In this document: piece by piece, positions 7,883 to 15,627 of the stretch
How the letters are laid out: each line of letters begins with the position of its first letter
Numbering within the stretch: position 1 is the stretch's first letter
Origin: an uncultured Veillonellaceae bacterium
GTDB lineage: Bacteria > Bacillota > Negativicutes > Veillonellales > Negativicoccaceae
DNA length: 33,576 nt
Reading direction: 5' to 3'
Assembly: GCA_900556745.1 (NCBI GenBank)
Contig: USPU01000004.1
Span: forward strand, 1-33,576
Program-made: the position numbers and the translations under genes
The notes under the pieces: generated by a model
What the model saw: the letters and a program-made list of their open reading frames with translations, nothing else
Database searches by the model: none
What the model was told of the DNA's origin: nothing

Positions 7883-9055
7883 TTATTTCAAAATGACTTT
7901 GTGAACCTGTGCCGCGATCAGTTTTTCGCCGTTTGGTTCCGCGGCGAGCATGTTGAGGAACATGTAGGAAAGTTGCGAGCCGATATAGTTGCGGAAGTGG
8001 TTGAAACGCGCGCCTTCGAGATCGGCAGCGCTCATGCCGTAATCGCGTTTGGCGATTTCTTTCAGAATCGCCACGCTCTTTTGCGCGGCCGGCGAAGAGA
8101 GTACCCAGTCATGGTCGCCCAAGTGAACGATGTAGCCTTCCTGACGGTGCGGGTCACGAATGCCGTCACCGATTTTGTTCAACAAACCGTACGCGAAGGG
8201 ATCTTTACCGGCGATCATTGCGGCGGCTTTCAGCCAGCCGGCGACGGATTCATTACCTTTCGCCGAGTTCGGCGCTTCATGTGCGCAAGCCTGGGCGACG
8301 ACGAAATCCGCAGGGAAACCACGGTAAATAATTTCCGCGATGGAGAAAATATGGTGCGAGCCGGTGCCCGCAATCGTATATTCCTGCAGTGAACGGCCGT
8401 TTTTCTGCCAGGCGAAAACGAACGGTTTCGCGATATCGTGCAGAAGTTCCGCGCCGAATGCGATGTCGCGATTGACGTTATACATGAAAACATCCCGGTA
8501 TGTATTGCAGACGGCTTCCGTGATGTGCATGTTGGCGTTGACGTGCGTAGCCAAGCCGCCCGGGTACGGATGGTGACTGCCGTAGCCGCTGCCCGGCGCC
8601 GTACGGAATTCCTGGATTTTGCCGTCGGAGACGGGGAAGAAATGCGCCTCGTCGGTTTTTGCGGCATCGACTAAGCCCTGGTTGGTCAGCTGGATGTAGA
8701 TGCGATGACGCGCCGCCGGTGAGCTGTATTCCTGCAAGAAACGCAGCGACGGATTTTGGATGAGGTCGGTGACTTCGCGACGCAATCCCGCATCATGAAT
8801 TTTTTCCGCGTAGCCCAGGATCGAACGGTAGCAACCTTCGATCAGCGGCGCCTGTTGGCCACATGCGATGGCGTTTTGCGGAATCGCATCGTACATGACC
8901 GGTTTCAGCTGACGCGATTTCACTTCCAGCTCGCGCGCCAACGCAAAGGACGGCATGGAGAGCATGGCCACGCCCAATGCGGAGCCGGCGGCCAATTTCA
9001 AAAAGCCGCGGCGCGACATTGTCGCGGGCGTTGCGCTCATTTCTTCTGTAGACAT
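7883..9055 (-). CDS. Tat-exported HD-domain protein
   Basis: A 390-residue protein starting at the ATG with AAAGGAGG just upstream. It has a classical twin-arginine signal, S14-R15-R16-G17-F18-L19-K20, then a hydrophobic stretch and ALA at about residue 40. The mature part carries HD-type metal ligands: H171 (THVNANMH), H206-D207 (ELLHDIAKPF), a His pair at 234-235 and H259-E260 (CAHE), so it is probably a metal-dependent phosphohydrolase working outside the cytoplasm. The Tat route suits a protein exported folded with metal bound. It lies divergent from tatA-tatC. The substrate is unknown; I do not recognise a named family beyond HD. Confidence 0.8.
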   Translation of the reverse strand: MSTEEMSATPATMSRRGFLKLAAGSALGVAMLSMPSFALARELEVKSRQLKPVMYDAIPQNAIACGQQAPLIEGCYRSILGYAEKIHDAGLRREVTDLIQNPSLRFLQEYSSPAARHRIYIQLTNQGLVDAAKTDEAHFFPVSDGKIQEFRTAPGSGYGSHHPYPGGLATHVNANMHITEAVCNTYRDVFMYNVNRDIAFGAELLHDIAKPFVFAWQKNGRSLQEYTIAGTGSHHIFSIAEIIYRGFPADFVVAQACAHEAPNSAKGNESVAGWLKAAAMIAGKDPFAYGLLNKIGDGIRDPHRQEGYIVHLGDHDWVLSSPAAQKSVAILKEIAKRDYGMSAADLEGARFNHFRNYIGSQLSYMFLNMLAAEPNGEKLIAAQVHKVILK

Positions 9056-9062
9056 AGTAATT

Positions 9063-9118
9063 CCTCCTTTAGTACCCTGTATGGATTCGCCCATGGATAA
9101 ACGTAACTATAAAGGAGG
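9063..9118 (-). promoter_or_regulatory. Inverted repeat that can hide the ribosome site of the Tat/HD gene
   Basis: CCTCCTTTA (9063-9071, plus strand) and TAAAGGAGG (9110-9118) are perfect 9-base inverted repeats 38 bases apart. In the minus-strand mRNA the downstream copy is the Shine-Dalgarno of the HD gene, so the upstream copy acts as a built-in anti-SD. This could be a translational switch. The 160 bases from here to tatA are AT-rich, with a weak plus-strand promoter candidate (TTGAAA at 9177) and no gene. Confidence 0.5.
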
Positions 9119-9283
9119 TTTATTTATAATTTGTTTAGGTTTCGATAAAAACACGCAAAATTACGAAAATCGCTCTTTGAAACTGAATTTTACAAATTTT
9201 AAAAGAGTTTTTCACCGTAAAACGATATTGCCTCTGTATCCTCAAAAGGAAACTAAATACCATAAATCAAAGGAGGGTTTACT

Positions 9284-9484
9284 GTGTTTGGCTTGGGCAT
9301 TCCTGAACTTATCTTAATTTTGGTGATCGGTCTGGTGTTGTTCGGACCGGGTAAGCTGCCGGAAATCGGCAAAGCGATGGGCAAAAGCATGCACGAATTT
9401 AAAGACGCGATCAACGGCAATGAAACGACCGCAGAAGCGCATAAAGACGTTACCGTCGCTTCGTCGTTACCGCCGAAAGAATGA
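9284..9484 (+). CDS. tatA: Twin-arginine translocase subunit TatA
   Basis: A 66-residue protein with one N-terminal membrane helix (about residues 4-20), the [10 protein letters not shown] hinge and an amphipathic helix ([14 protein letters not shown]), the standard TatA design. It forms the protein-conducting part of the Tat system for folded substrates. The start is GTG with AAAGGAGGG 7 bases upstream. It overlaps tatC by ATGA. No TatB-like gene is adjacent, so this is a TatAC system as in many Bacillota. Confidence 0.93.
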   Translation: MFGLGIPELILILVIGLVLFGPGKLPEIGKAMGKSMHEFKDAINGNETTAEAHKDVTVASSLPPKE

Positions 9485-10209
9485 AAAGCGCAACCCCAGC
9501 GGCCTGCTTCGCCGATCCGCAGGAGATGACGCTGATCGATCATCTCGGGGAGTTGCGACGGCGGCTGATCCGTGCCATTCTGGCGGCCGTGGTCGGCATG
9601 GCGGTGAGCGGCTGTTTCATCGATTTCATTGTAGCGTTCATCACGGCGCCTGCGGGCCAACTGTATTATCTGCGACCGGCGGAAGCGTTTTTCATTTATG
9701 TTAAAGTGGCGATGGTGGCGGGTATTGTCTTTGCCGCACCGGTGTTGTTTTATGAATTCTGGGCGTTTTTGGTGCCGGCGTTTACGCAAAAAGAACACGC
9801 GATTCTGGCGTTGTTGGTTCCCGGTTCGTTGCTGCTTTTTTTAGCGGGAACGGCGTTCGGCTTTTGCGTTGTCTTGCCGCAGGGGCTGCACTTTTTTCTT
9901 TCCTTCGGCGACAGCACTGTGCAACCGCTGATCTCCATGGAAAGTTATTTGGATTTCGCGTTGATGCTGATCCTGCCGTTCGGATTCGTGTTTAATTTGC
10001 CGCTGGTTCTTTTGGCGCTTGCTGAAATGGATGTGGTGTCGTCCGCATGGCTCAAAGCGCAACGCCGCTTTGTCATCTTGCTGGCGTTTATCGCGGCGGC
10101 GCTTATTACACCGACGACCGACCTGGTTTCGCAAACGCTGCTGGCCATTCCCATTTTGCTTTTATACGAAATCAGCCGATTGATCATTCGCTACGGTTTA
10201 CACAAATAA
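9481..10209 (+). CDS. tatC: Twin-arginine translocase subunit TatC
   Basis: A 242-residue protein with six membrane helices. The N-terminal HLGELRRRL motif, which binds the twin-arginine signal, is near residues 20-28. [17 protein letters not shown] near residue 85 holds the conserved acidic residue of the second cytoplasmic loop, and TPTTDLVSQ lies near the end. TatC recognises the signal peptide and recruits TatA. It is cotranscribed with tatA and followed by a strong terminator. The only Tat substrate visible in this window is the divergent HD-domain protein. Confidence 0.95.
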   Translation: MKSATPAACFADPQEMTLIDHLGELRRRLIRAILAAVVGMAVSGCFIDFIVAFITAPAGQLYYLRPAEAFFIYVKVAMVAGIVFAAPVLFYEFWAFLVPAFTQKEHAILALLVPGSLLLFLAGTAFGFCVVLPQGLHFFLSFGDSTVQPLISMESYLDFALMLILPFGFVFNLPLVLLALAEMDVVSSAWLKAQRRFVILLAFIAAALITPTTDLVSQTLLAIPILLLYEISRLIIRYGLHK

Positions 10210-10210
10210 A

Positions 10211-10240
10211 AAAAGTCCTCGCTTGAGCGAGGACTTTTTT
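10211..10240. terminator. Bidirectional terminator between tatC and ribU
   Basis: A 12-bp stem AAAAGTCCTCGC / GCGAGGACTTTT with a TTGA loop between convergent genes. A- and T-runs on both sides let it work in both directions. Confidence 0.9.
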
Positions 10241-10805
10241 ATTGCCGCGGCATCGTACGCAGGCGGCGGTAAATCGGTAAGGCAAGGAGCGTGATCAAGC
10301 CGCCCTTGATGAGATTGAAAGGCACGATCACCCACCACATGAAATCCCAGACGGTGATGAGTTGGGAACCGGCGCGCGCCGACATGGCTAAAAGTTGCTC
10401 GGTCGAAATACCGAACGCGGACTGATAGAGCGGCAGCAGCAACGTAAAGTTGAGAAATACGGCGACGGCGGCAATGGCGCCGATTGCCGCCACATACGCG
10501 AGCCATCCCCAACGGCGCAGCAGCGTTGCGACGGTAATATAAGTGAGCGCCAACGTCGCGTTGGCGATTTCACCGATCCCGAAAGTGGATGACACGGGCA
10601 GATGCAATAAATTTTTTAAGATGGCGATGGCGGCGCCGGCGGGCCAGCCGAACAAAAGCGCGCCGACGACGACGGGCACATCGCTGATATCCAGCGTTAA
10701 AAAAGCGGGCATCAACGGCAGCGGAAATTGCCACAGCATCAATACGGCGGCAATGGCCGCGAGCAGACTGACGCGCGCGAACCAGCGGAGATTGTGTTTT
10801 TTCAT
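10239..10805 (-). CDS. ribU: RibU-like riboflavin ECF transporter S component
   Basis: A 188-residue integral membrane protein with about six helices. The block FPLPLMPAFLTLDISDVP (residues 27-44) and the following GALLFG...KNLLHL match the RibU signature (FPxPxLPxxLxxDxSDVP then KN-L), and NFTLLLPLY and VPFNLIKG further on also fit. RibU binds riboflavin outside the cell and works with a shared EcfA-A'-T module; no such housekeeping module is adjacent. I chose the ATG at 10805 because it aligns with RibU N termini. An ATG at 10832 is possible, and neither has a clear ribosome site. No FMN riboswitch fits in the 80-base leader. Confidence 0.82.
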   Translation of the reverse strand: MKKHNLRWFARVSLLAAIAAVLMLWQFPLPLMPAFLTLDISDVPVVVGALLFGWPAGAAIAILKNLLHLPVSSTFGIGEIANATLALTYITVATLLRRWGWLAYVAAIGAIAAVAVFLNFTLLLPLYQSAFGISTEQLLAMSARAGSQLITVWDFMWWVIVPFNLIKGGLITLLALPIYRRLRTMPRQ

Positions 10806-10852
10806 AATGAATAACCGTTTCTGAACATACAAACCGAATTCGAATTGATTTT

Positions 10853-10883
10853 ATTATAGCATTGCGGTGATGAAATCCGGCAA
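10853..10883 (-). promoter_or_regulatory. Promoter candidate for ribU
   Basis: The minus strand has TGCTATAAT, an extended -10. A poor -35 (TTGCCG) lies 19 bases upstream, overlapping the end of the symporter gene. Confidence 0.42.
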
Positions 10884-10884
10884 C

Positions 10885-12264
10885 TTAGTGACGATCAATG
10901 CGCCGCCAAATCGTTTCCACGAGCAGCCAGCAGGCGGACGTGCCGATGCCCACGTAGAGAGGATTGAGCGCGAAGGTATCGGTGCCGAGGGAAAGCACGG
11001 CGATCAGAGGGGAGAAAAGAATATTCGCCGTCGTGCTTTTTTCCGAGGTCGGTCCTTGGGCGTAAATGGCGAGTAGAAAGGGTAAGAAAATGCCCGCGCC
11101 GCGCAGCGAAAAGGAAAGGAAATTCCAGTAGAGAATCTGGGAATGGTAGCGGTATAACGAAACCGCGAAGGCGGCGAGCACAAGCATAATCAGCGCTGCC
11201 TGCAAAATGAAAAGCAGCCGCTTTTGTCCCTTTACGCCGAAGCCCGACTCGAAGATATCGACGGCGATCGAAGTGGCGGCGCCCAACGACAGTCCGGCGA
11301 TCGAGCCGATGATGGAAAGCAAAATCGCGCCGATTCCCAGCCCCGCCAAAAGCGCCGGCAAGTGCATCCGCATGAACATCGGCAATGCGGTGACGGCGTT
11401 GATCGACGGCGTCATAAAATGCGTATGAATGCCGATTAAAATCAGCGGCAAACCGACCGGCATGCAAAGCGCGGCCGCCAAGTAACTGCCGCGCGCCGCG
11501 GTTTCGGCGTCACGCGCGCTGTACAGCGCCTGCGCATACGATTGCGTCACGGCCACGCCGATAATGACGGAAAGACAGTTCGTCGCGAACATGCGCCAGC
11601 CGCTGCTCCCTTGCGGCCAAAGCCAGTCGGCGTGCCACACCGTGGCCGCGGGAAGTTGCGCCAAGCCGCGCCAAGCGTAAACGCCCGCGATGATCAACGT
11701 GCTGTAGAGCAACACCGTTTTGACGATGCCGGACACCGCCGTGCCGCGAATGCCGCCGGCCAAAACATATAACACGACAATGACGAGCAGCAGCAAAGTG
11801 CCCGTCAGTTCCGAAACAGGAAATAAAATTTGCATGAAATGAATGCCGGCCAAGCCGCTTGCGACGAGCGAAAAGAAAATTCCCAAAACGGACACGATGG
11901 AAGTCGCGACACCCGCCATTTTGCCGTAGCGCGCCGCCATATATTCGGCGATGGTTTTCAAGCCGCTTGCGCGCAACGGTCCGGCGTACACTTTGCCCAA
12001 CAGAATAAAGCCGAGCGTTGAGCCGAAAGTAAACCACCAAGCGGAAAAACCGGCACTCACGGCGCCTTGGGCGGTACCGACGGTGGCCGAGCCGCCGACG
12101 ATCGTGCCGACGAGCGCGCCGGCGACCAGCCACGGACCGGACGCGCGACCACCGACACTGAAGTTTTCTAAGGATGATTTTTGCGCTGTCGCAAAGATCG
12201 CGATAAAGACGGCGGCGAAGGCGAGAAAAATTCCGCCCCAATGCCACACGGTAAATGAGCTCAC
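10885..12264 (-). CDS. Sodium:solute symporter family transporter
   Basis: A 459-residue transporter with about 12-13 membrane helices and the SSS/LeuT-type layout. Early it has the cytoplasmic ENFSVGGR segment, then GTIVGGSATVGTAQGAVSAGFSAW, which lines the first unwound helix. Later there are ADWLWPQGSS and SIIGSIAGLSLGAATSIAVDIF, a usual sodium-site helix. It would bring a small organic solute in with Na+. Substrate cannot be called; panthothenate/proline-type relatives are possible. The GTG start follows AGGAGG by only 4 bases; upstream in-frame codons lack a site. It reads toward ribU with 80 bases between them. Confidence 0.82.
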   Translation of the reverse strand: MSSFTVWHWGGIFLAFAAVFIAIFATAQKSSLENFSVGGRASGPWLVAGALVGTIVGGSATVGTAQGAVSAGFSAWWFTFGSTLGFILLGKVYAGPLRASGLKTIAEYMAARYGKMAGVATSIVSVLGIFFSLVASGLAGIHFMQILFPVSELTGTLLLLVIVVLYVLAGGIRGTAVSGIVKTVLLYSTLIIAGVYAWRGLAQLPAATVWHADWLWPQGSSGWRMFATNCLSVIIGVAVTQSYAQALYSARDAETAARGSYLAAALCMPVGLPLILIGIHTHFMTPSINAVTALPMFMRMHLPALLAGLGIGAILLSIIGSIAGLSLGAATSIAVDIFESGFGVKGQKRLLFILQAALIMLVLAAFAVSLYRYHSQILYWNFLSFSLRGAGIFLPFLLAIYAQGPTSEKSTTANILFSPLIAVLSLGTDTFALNPLYVGIGTSACWLLVETIWRRIDRH

Positions 12265-12303
12265 ATTGCCTCCTGTATACCACAGACAATCTATTCTTTT
12301 TTT

Positions 12304-12312
12304 ATTATAACA
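12304..12312 (-). promoter_or_regulatory. Extended -10 promoter for the sodium:solute symporter gene
   Basis: The minus strand reads TGTTATAAT, an extended -10, about 40 bases before the GTG start. The -35 position is weak. Confidence 0.45.
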
Positions 12313-12382
12313 TCGGAAAACCGTGCTCATGCGGATTCGTTGTGACAGCCATGATGCACGTTAAAAATATTTTGGAGAAAAA

Positions 12383-12411
12383 TTGACACTGCGATTTTTT
12401 TGTGCTATTCT
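12383..12411 (+). promoter_or_regulatory. Promoter of the T-box / tryptophan ECF operon
   Basis: A perfect -35 TTGACA (12383-12388), a 17-base spacer and TATTCT (12406-12411). Transcription would begin just before the T-box leader. Confidence 0.85.
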
Positions 12412-12417
12412 ACCTGT

Positions 12418-12712
12418 AATTAAATGAAATCATCGATGAACGGGAAGAGTACCGTCGTAACAAACGCCAAAGCGAGCCGGTGACAGTGGAAGATCGGCGC
12501 GGGAGGACGACGCGAATGGGCCCGGGAGATACGACCCGATCCGCTGCGCGGGGTAGGCGTCGACGGCACCTTCGGCCGCTATCCCGAAGCGCGTATCGCA
12601 AATCGCCGTACGTAGTAAGCCGGACTGATACCAGTCAAGCGGGGTGGCACCGCGGAAGGATACCTTTCGTCCCCATATCATTTGGATATGGATGTGGACG
12701 GGAGGCTTTTTT
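12418..12712 (+). promoter_or_regulatory. T-box riboswitch, predicted tRNA-Trp (UGG specifier)
   Basis: A complete T-box leader. The stem I base is GATGAACGGG with AGTA at 12448-12451. The distal arm has AGCGAG and GGTGACAGTGG. The returning strand gives ACGACG, pairing with CGTCGT, then CGAA and the specifier TGG at 12517-12519, then CCCG pairing with CGGG below. UGG is the tryptophan codon. The T-box core GGGGTGGCACCGCGG (12641-12655) exposes UGGC (12645-12648), which pairs with a tRNA ending GCCA, matching the G discriminator of tRNA-Trp. The competing terminator (12668-12700) follows, with T's at 12707-12712. Uncharged tRNA-Trp should switch on the ECF genes downstream. Confidence 0.93.
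12668..12712 (+). terminator. Regulated terminator of the T-box
   Basis: CGTCC and CCATATC (12668-12679) pair with GATATGG and GGACG (12685-12700), with a 4-base bulge. GGAGGC and T6 follow. It competes with the antiterminator that includes the T-box core. Confidence 0.8.
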
Positions 12713-12738
12713 ATTGTCCGCATCGGAAAGGAGATAAC

Positions 12739-14136
12739 ATGCAAACACAAACATTGGTATTTCAAAAAACACGCGGCGGGCAATTTCGTTGGTTGACCGT
12801 TTCGACTTTGTTGCTTTCCATCGGGACGATTTTACATATCGCGTCGCCTTCCATCGCGGGGTTCACGCCGAATTGGATGATCGCGACGTATTGCGTGGCG
12901 ATTTTACTGACGAAACCGACGTATCGTCAATGTTTCGGCATCGGCATGGTGGCGGCCTGCATCGAAATTCTGACCTCGAAATCGGGCTTTCCCTACGGCA
13001 ATCTGATCAGCGAACCTTTGGGCGCGATGACGGCCGCGTGTTTCGCGCACATGATTTTGCCGCACGTTCGGCAAAAAAGCATCCTGAGCGCGCTCTGCGG
13101 CGGCGTCGCCACATTGATCAGCGGTTTCGTTTTTGTATCGCTGATGACATACATGCTCGGGATTGCGACCAATGTATATTTGTATGCGATGCTCCCGGCG
13201 GTCGGCTTGGTCGCGGTCATTAACGGTATTATTACGCCGGTTCTGTACGCGCCGGCGCAACGGCTGCTGCATGCTTCGCTGACGATGCAAGCGGAAGTCG
13301 CCACCGTGTCGCACGCGGGACTTGCTTTACGGCCGCAACAGGATGCGGCGTTTTCCATCGAACATTTGAGTTATCGGTATCCGCAGGCAACGGCGGACGC
13401 GTTGCAAGATATCAATCTGACGGTCGAACGCGGTGACTTTCTGGTGTTAGCGGGCGCGGCGGGAGCCGGTAAAACGACGCTGATGTCCGCGCTCTGCGGA
13501 GCGGTTCCACATTACTACGGCGGCGTCATGCGCGGCATGGTTTTTGTGGAAGATCTGGCGATCACGCAGCACAGCATCGCGGAGATCGCGACCAAAGTCG
13601 GCACGATCTTACCGGATTACGATGCGCAGCTGGTGACGTTGACCGTCGCCGAAGAAATGGAATTCGCCTTGGAAAATCGCGGTTACGCTGCCGCGGAAAT
13701 TGCGCGCCGCAGCGCGGAGGCGTTGGCGAAAGTCGGGCTGAGCGGCCTGGAAAAACGCAACGTGGCGACGCTTTCCGGCGGTCAGCGTCAGCGCTTGGTC
13801 ATCGCGTCGGTGCTCGCGGCGGAGCCGCAAATATTGGTCATCGATGAGCCGACCTCGGCGCTCGATCCGGAAGGCACGCAAGCGTTTTACGAATTGCTCG
13901 GCACGCTGAATCAGCGCGACGGTTTGACCGTTGTCGTTACCGAATCGCAGTTGGCGGAAGTCGCGCCATACGCCAAGCGCGCCGCGCTGTTGGATGAAGG
14001 ACGTTTAATCATGGTGGGCGCATTCGATGAAGTGGTCGGCCGCATGCAGGCGGACGCCACATTCCGTGATTTATTGCCCGATCGGTATCAGGAAGCGACG
14101 GCATCGGCATTCGTCGCGGGGAGGGCGACATGCTGA
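12739..14136 (+). CDS. ECF transporter: TrpP-like S component fused to an ATPase
   Basis: A 465-residue fusion. Residues about 18-178 form a membrane S component: IGTILHIASPSIAGFTPNWM and the later helices resemble TrpP, the tryptophan S component or transporter. Residues about 205-465 are an ABC ATPase: Walker A GAAGAGKTT (239-247), LSGGQ (345-349), Walker B ILVIDE with E370, D-loop SALD. The switch region reads TESQLAEV, with no histidine where family relatives usually have one. The ATG has AAAGGAG about 7 bases upstream; an in-frame ATG 57 bases earlier lies within the terminator. Regulation by a Trp T-box supports tryptophan as cargo. Separate S and A genes are the norm, so the fusion is unusual. 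Confidence 0.85.
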   Translation: MQTQTLVFQKTRGGQFRWLTVSTLLLSIGTILHIASPSIAGFTPNWMIATYCVAILLTKPTYRQCFGIGMVAACIEILTSKSGFPYGNLISEPLGAMTAACFAHMILPHVRQKSILSALCGGVATLISGFVFVSLMTYMLGIATNVYLYAMLPAVGLVAVINGIITPVLYAPAQRLLHASLTMQAEVATVSHAGLALRPQQDAAFSIEHLSYRYPQATADALQDINLTVERGDFLVLAGAAGAGKTTLMSALCGAVPHYYGGVMRGMVFVEDLAITQHSIAEIATKVGTILPDYDAQLVTLTVAEEMEFALENRGYAAAEIARRSAEALAKVGLSGLEKRNVATLSGGQRQRLVIASVLAAEPQILVIDEPTSALDPEGTQAFYELLGTLNQRDGLTVVVTESQLAEVAPYAKRAALLDEGRLIMVGAFDEVVGRMQADATFRDLLPDRYQEATASAFVAGRATC

Positions 14137-14861
14137 AAACGGAGCATTTATGTTTTGCATACGCCGACGGTCGCGAAGTGATTCATGATCTTTCACTGGC
14201 GTTTGCGGCCGGTGAAATCACCGCTTTAGTCGGCAAGAACGGCAGCGGTAAAACGACATTGACACGACTTTTGATGGGACTGGAACGGCCGACCTCCGGA
14301 CGGATCGAGCTGAACGGTCGGGAACTGACGAGATTATCCGCGAGTGAACGCAGCCGTTATTTAGGGTACGTATTTCAACAAGTGGATCGACAACTTTTTT
14401 GCACCACGGTGTACGATGAAATCGCATTCGGCCCGCTCGAGCAGGGACGCGACAAGGTAGAGACTCGCGAGAAAGCGGAGGCGGCGCTGAAATTATGCGG
14501 ACTGGAAGAAGAACGTGACGCATACCCGCCGCTTCTTTCGCGGGCGAAAAAACAGCGCGTCGCATTGGCCTCGGCAGTGGCGCTCGGCGCGGAATTTCTC
14601 ATCCTTGATGAACCGACGAGCGGCATTTCGCCGGCGGATATCCGCCGGCTGATGCAGATTGTAACGAAATTGACGGCTGCGGGATTGGGAATTATTTTGG
14701 TCACGCACGCGCCCGATGTGGTAAGGCGGTACGCGCAACGCGTCGTGATGCTGGCCGACGGTCGCGTCGTTTATAACGGCGAGCCGCAAAAATTTTTAGC
14801 AAGCATGTACCGCGACGGGCGGGACGTTCCCCATTATACCGATGACGGAGGTGCACAATGA
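14130..14861 (+). CDS. ECF transporter ATPase with degenerate signature
   Basis: A 243-residue ABC ATPase, the partner of the ATPase half of the upstream fusion. Walker A is GKNGSGKT (35-42), the Q-loop is VFQQVDRQLF near 81-90, Walker B is FLILDE with E161, and the switch histidine is H193 (VTHAPD). The signature reads LSRAK (136-140) instead of LSGGQ, so this subunit's signature face is probably poor. It overlaps the preceding gene by 7 bases, with GGGAGG before its ATG, and overlaps EcfT by ATGA. ECF systems need two ATPases and one T protein, and this operon supplies all of them. Confidence 0.9.
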   Translation: MLKTEHLCFAYADGREVIHDLSLAFAAGEITALVGKNGSGKTTLTRLLMGLERPTSGRIELNGRELTRLSASERSRYLGYVFQQVDRQLFCTTVYDEIAFGPLEQGRDKVETREKAEAALKLCGLEEERDAYPPLLSRAKKQRVALASAVALGAEFLILDEPTSGISPADIRRLMQIVTKLTAAGLGIILVTHAPDVVRRYAQRVVMLADGRVVYNGEPQKFLASMYRDGRDVPHYTDDGGAQ

Positions 14862-15541
14862 CGCGCTTGGTTCCTTTAACAAAAATTTTCATGATTGTCG
14901 CGGTGTCGCTTGCCGTTTTGTTTTTGCAAAGTCCGCCGGCGCTCTTTGCGCTGTTTCTCGCAGAAATCGTCAGCTTTATCGCCGCCGGCGTGTTGCAAAA
15001 AAATCGCAAAGCGTTATTGGCATTTATTTTATTCGCGCTCCTTTTGGGCGTCATTCAATACCTTGGCGGCGGCACGCTGCAGTCCGCGTATGTCGCGGGT
15101 TTGCGGATGTTGGCCTTGGCGGGCGTCTTCCTCTTGGTATTGACGACGACGCGCTTGCAGGATCTGACGGCCGCGGTCGTGACGCAGTTGCACATCCCGT
15201 ATGAGTACGCGTTCATGTTCACGGCGGCGTTGCGTTTCGTGCCGGATTTTCTGGCGGAAAACAAAGCGGTACTCGAGGCGCAGGCTTGCCGCGGCGTGCC
15301 GCAGAACGGACACTATCTGCGTCGCAGCAAAGCGTATCTCGGCGTAGTGCAGCCCCTCGTTTTGAAATCACTCGCGCGTTCGGAAACGATGGCTCTTTCG
15401 CTGGAGCTTCGCGGCTTCGGCGCCGGCACTACGCGCTTTACCCGCGCCGTGACGCCGCAACGTCGCGATTACTTAGTGATGGCGCTGCTCACGGCGGGCG
15501 TTGCGGTCAGCATGTACCTGCGCTTGACGTATGGTTACTGA
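14858..15541 (+). CDS. ECF transporter transmembrane subunit EcfT
   Basis: A 227-residue protein with four or five N-terminal membrane helices and a cytoplasmic coupling part. The two coupling motifs are recognisable: ACRGVPQ and SLELRGFG, variants of the usual A-R-G pair that dock on the ATPases. The fold joins S component and ATPases so the S component can topple during transport. GGAGG lies 6 bases before the ATG. No clear terminator follows before the next gene's promoter. Confidence 0.88.
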   Translation: MTRLVPLTKIFMIVAVSLAVLFLQSPPALFALFLAEIVSFIAAGVLQKNRKALLAFILFALLLGVIQYLGGGTLQSAYVAGLRMLALAGVFLLVLTTTRLQDLTAAVVTQLHIPYEYAFMFTAALRFVPDFLAENKAVLEAQACRGVPQNGHYLRRSKAYLGVVQPLVLKSLARSETMALSLELRGFGAGTTRFTRAVTPQRRDYLVMALLTAGVAVSMYLRLTYGY

Positions 15542-15553
15542 AAACATCGCGCA

Positions 15554-15582
15554 TTGCGTAACAGCGGGGATCATATTATAAT
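15554..15582 (+). promoter_or_regulatory. Promoter of the aminotransferase-YkvI operon
   Basis: TTGCGT (15554-15559), 17-base spacer, perfect TATAAT (15577-15582), about 45 bases before the start codon. Confidence 0.65.
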
Positions 15583-15627
15583 AATAAGAATTAATCGACA
15601 AAGTCGTAGCGTGGTAGGAGGGGCAGT

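Noticed and set aside
10806..10884. Possible FMN riboswitch before ribU
   Set aside because: Only about 80 bases are available and none of the conserved FMN-aptamer pieces is seen.
11510..12289. Long open frame (259 codons) inside the sodium:solute symporter gene in another frame, same strand
   Set aside because: Extremely Arg-rich, no ribosome site, no recognisable domain. The symporter frame has a full set of membrane helices.
12410..12783. Minus-strand open frames in the T-box region
   Set aside because: They are reverse readings of a structured RNA leader; no ribosome sites or domains.
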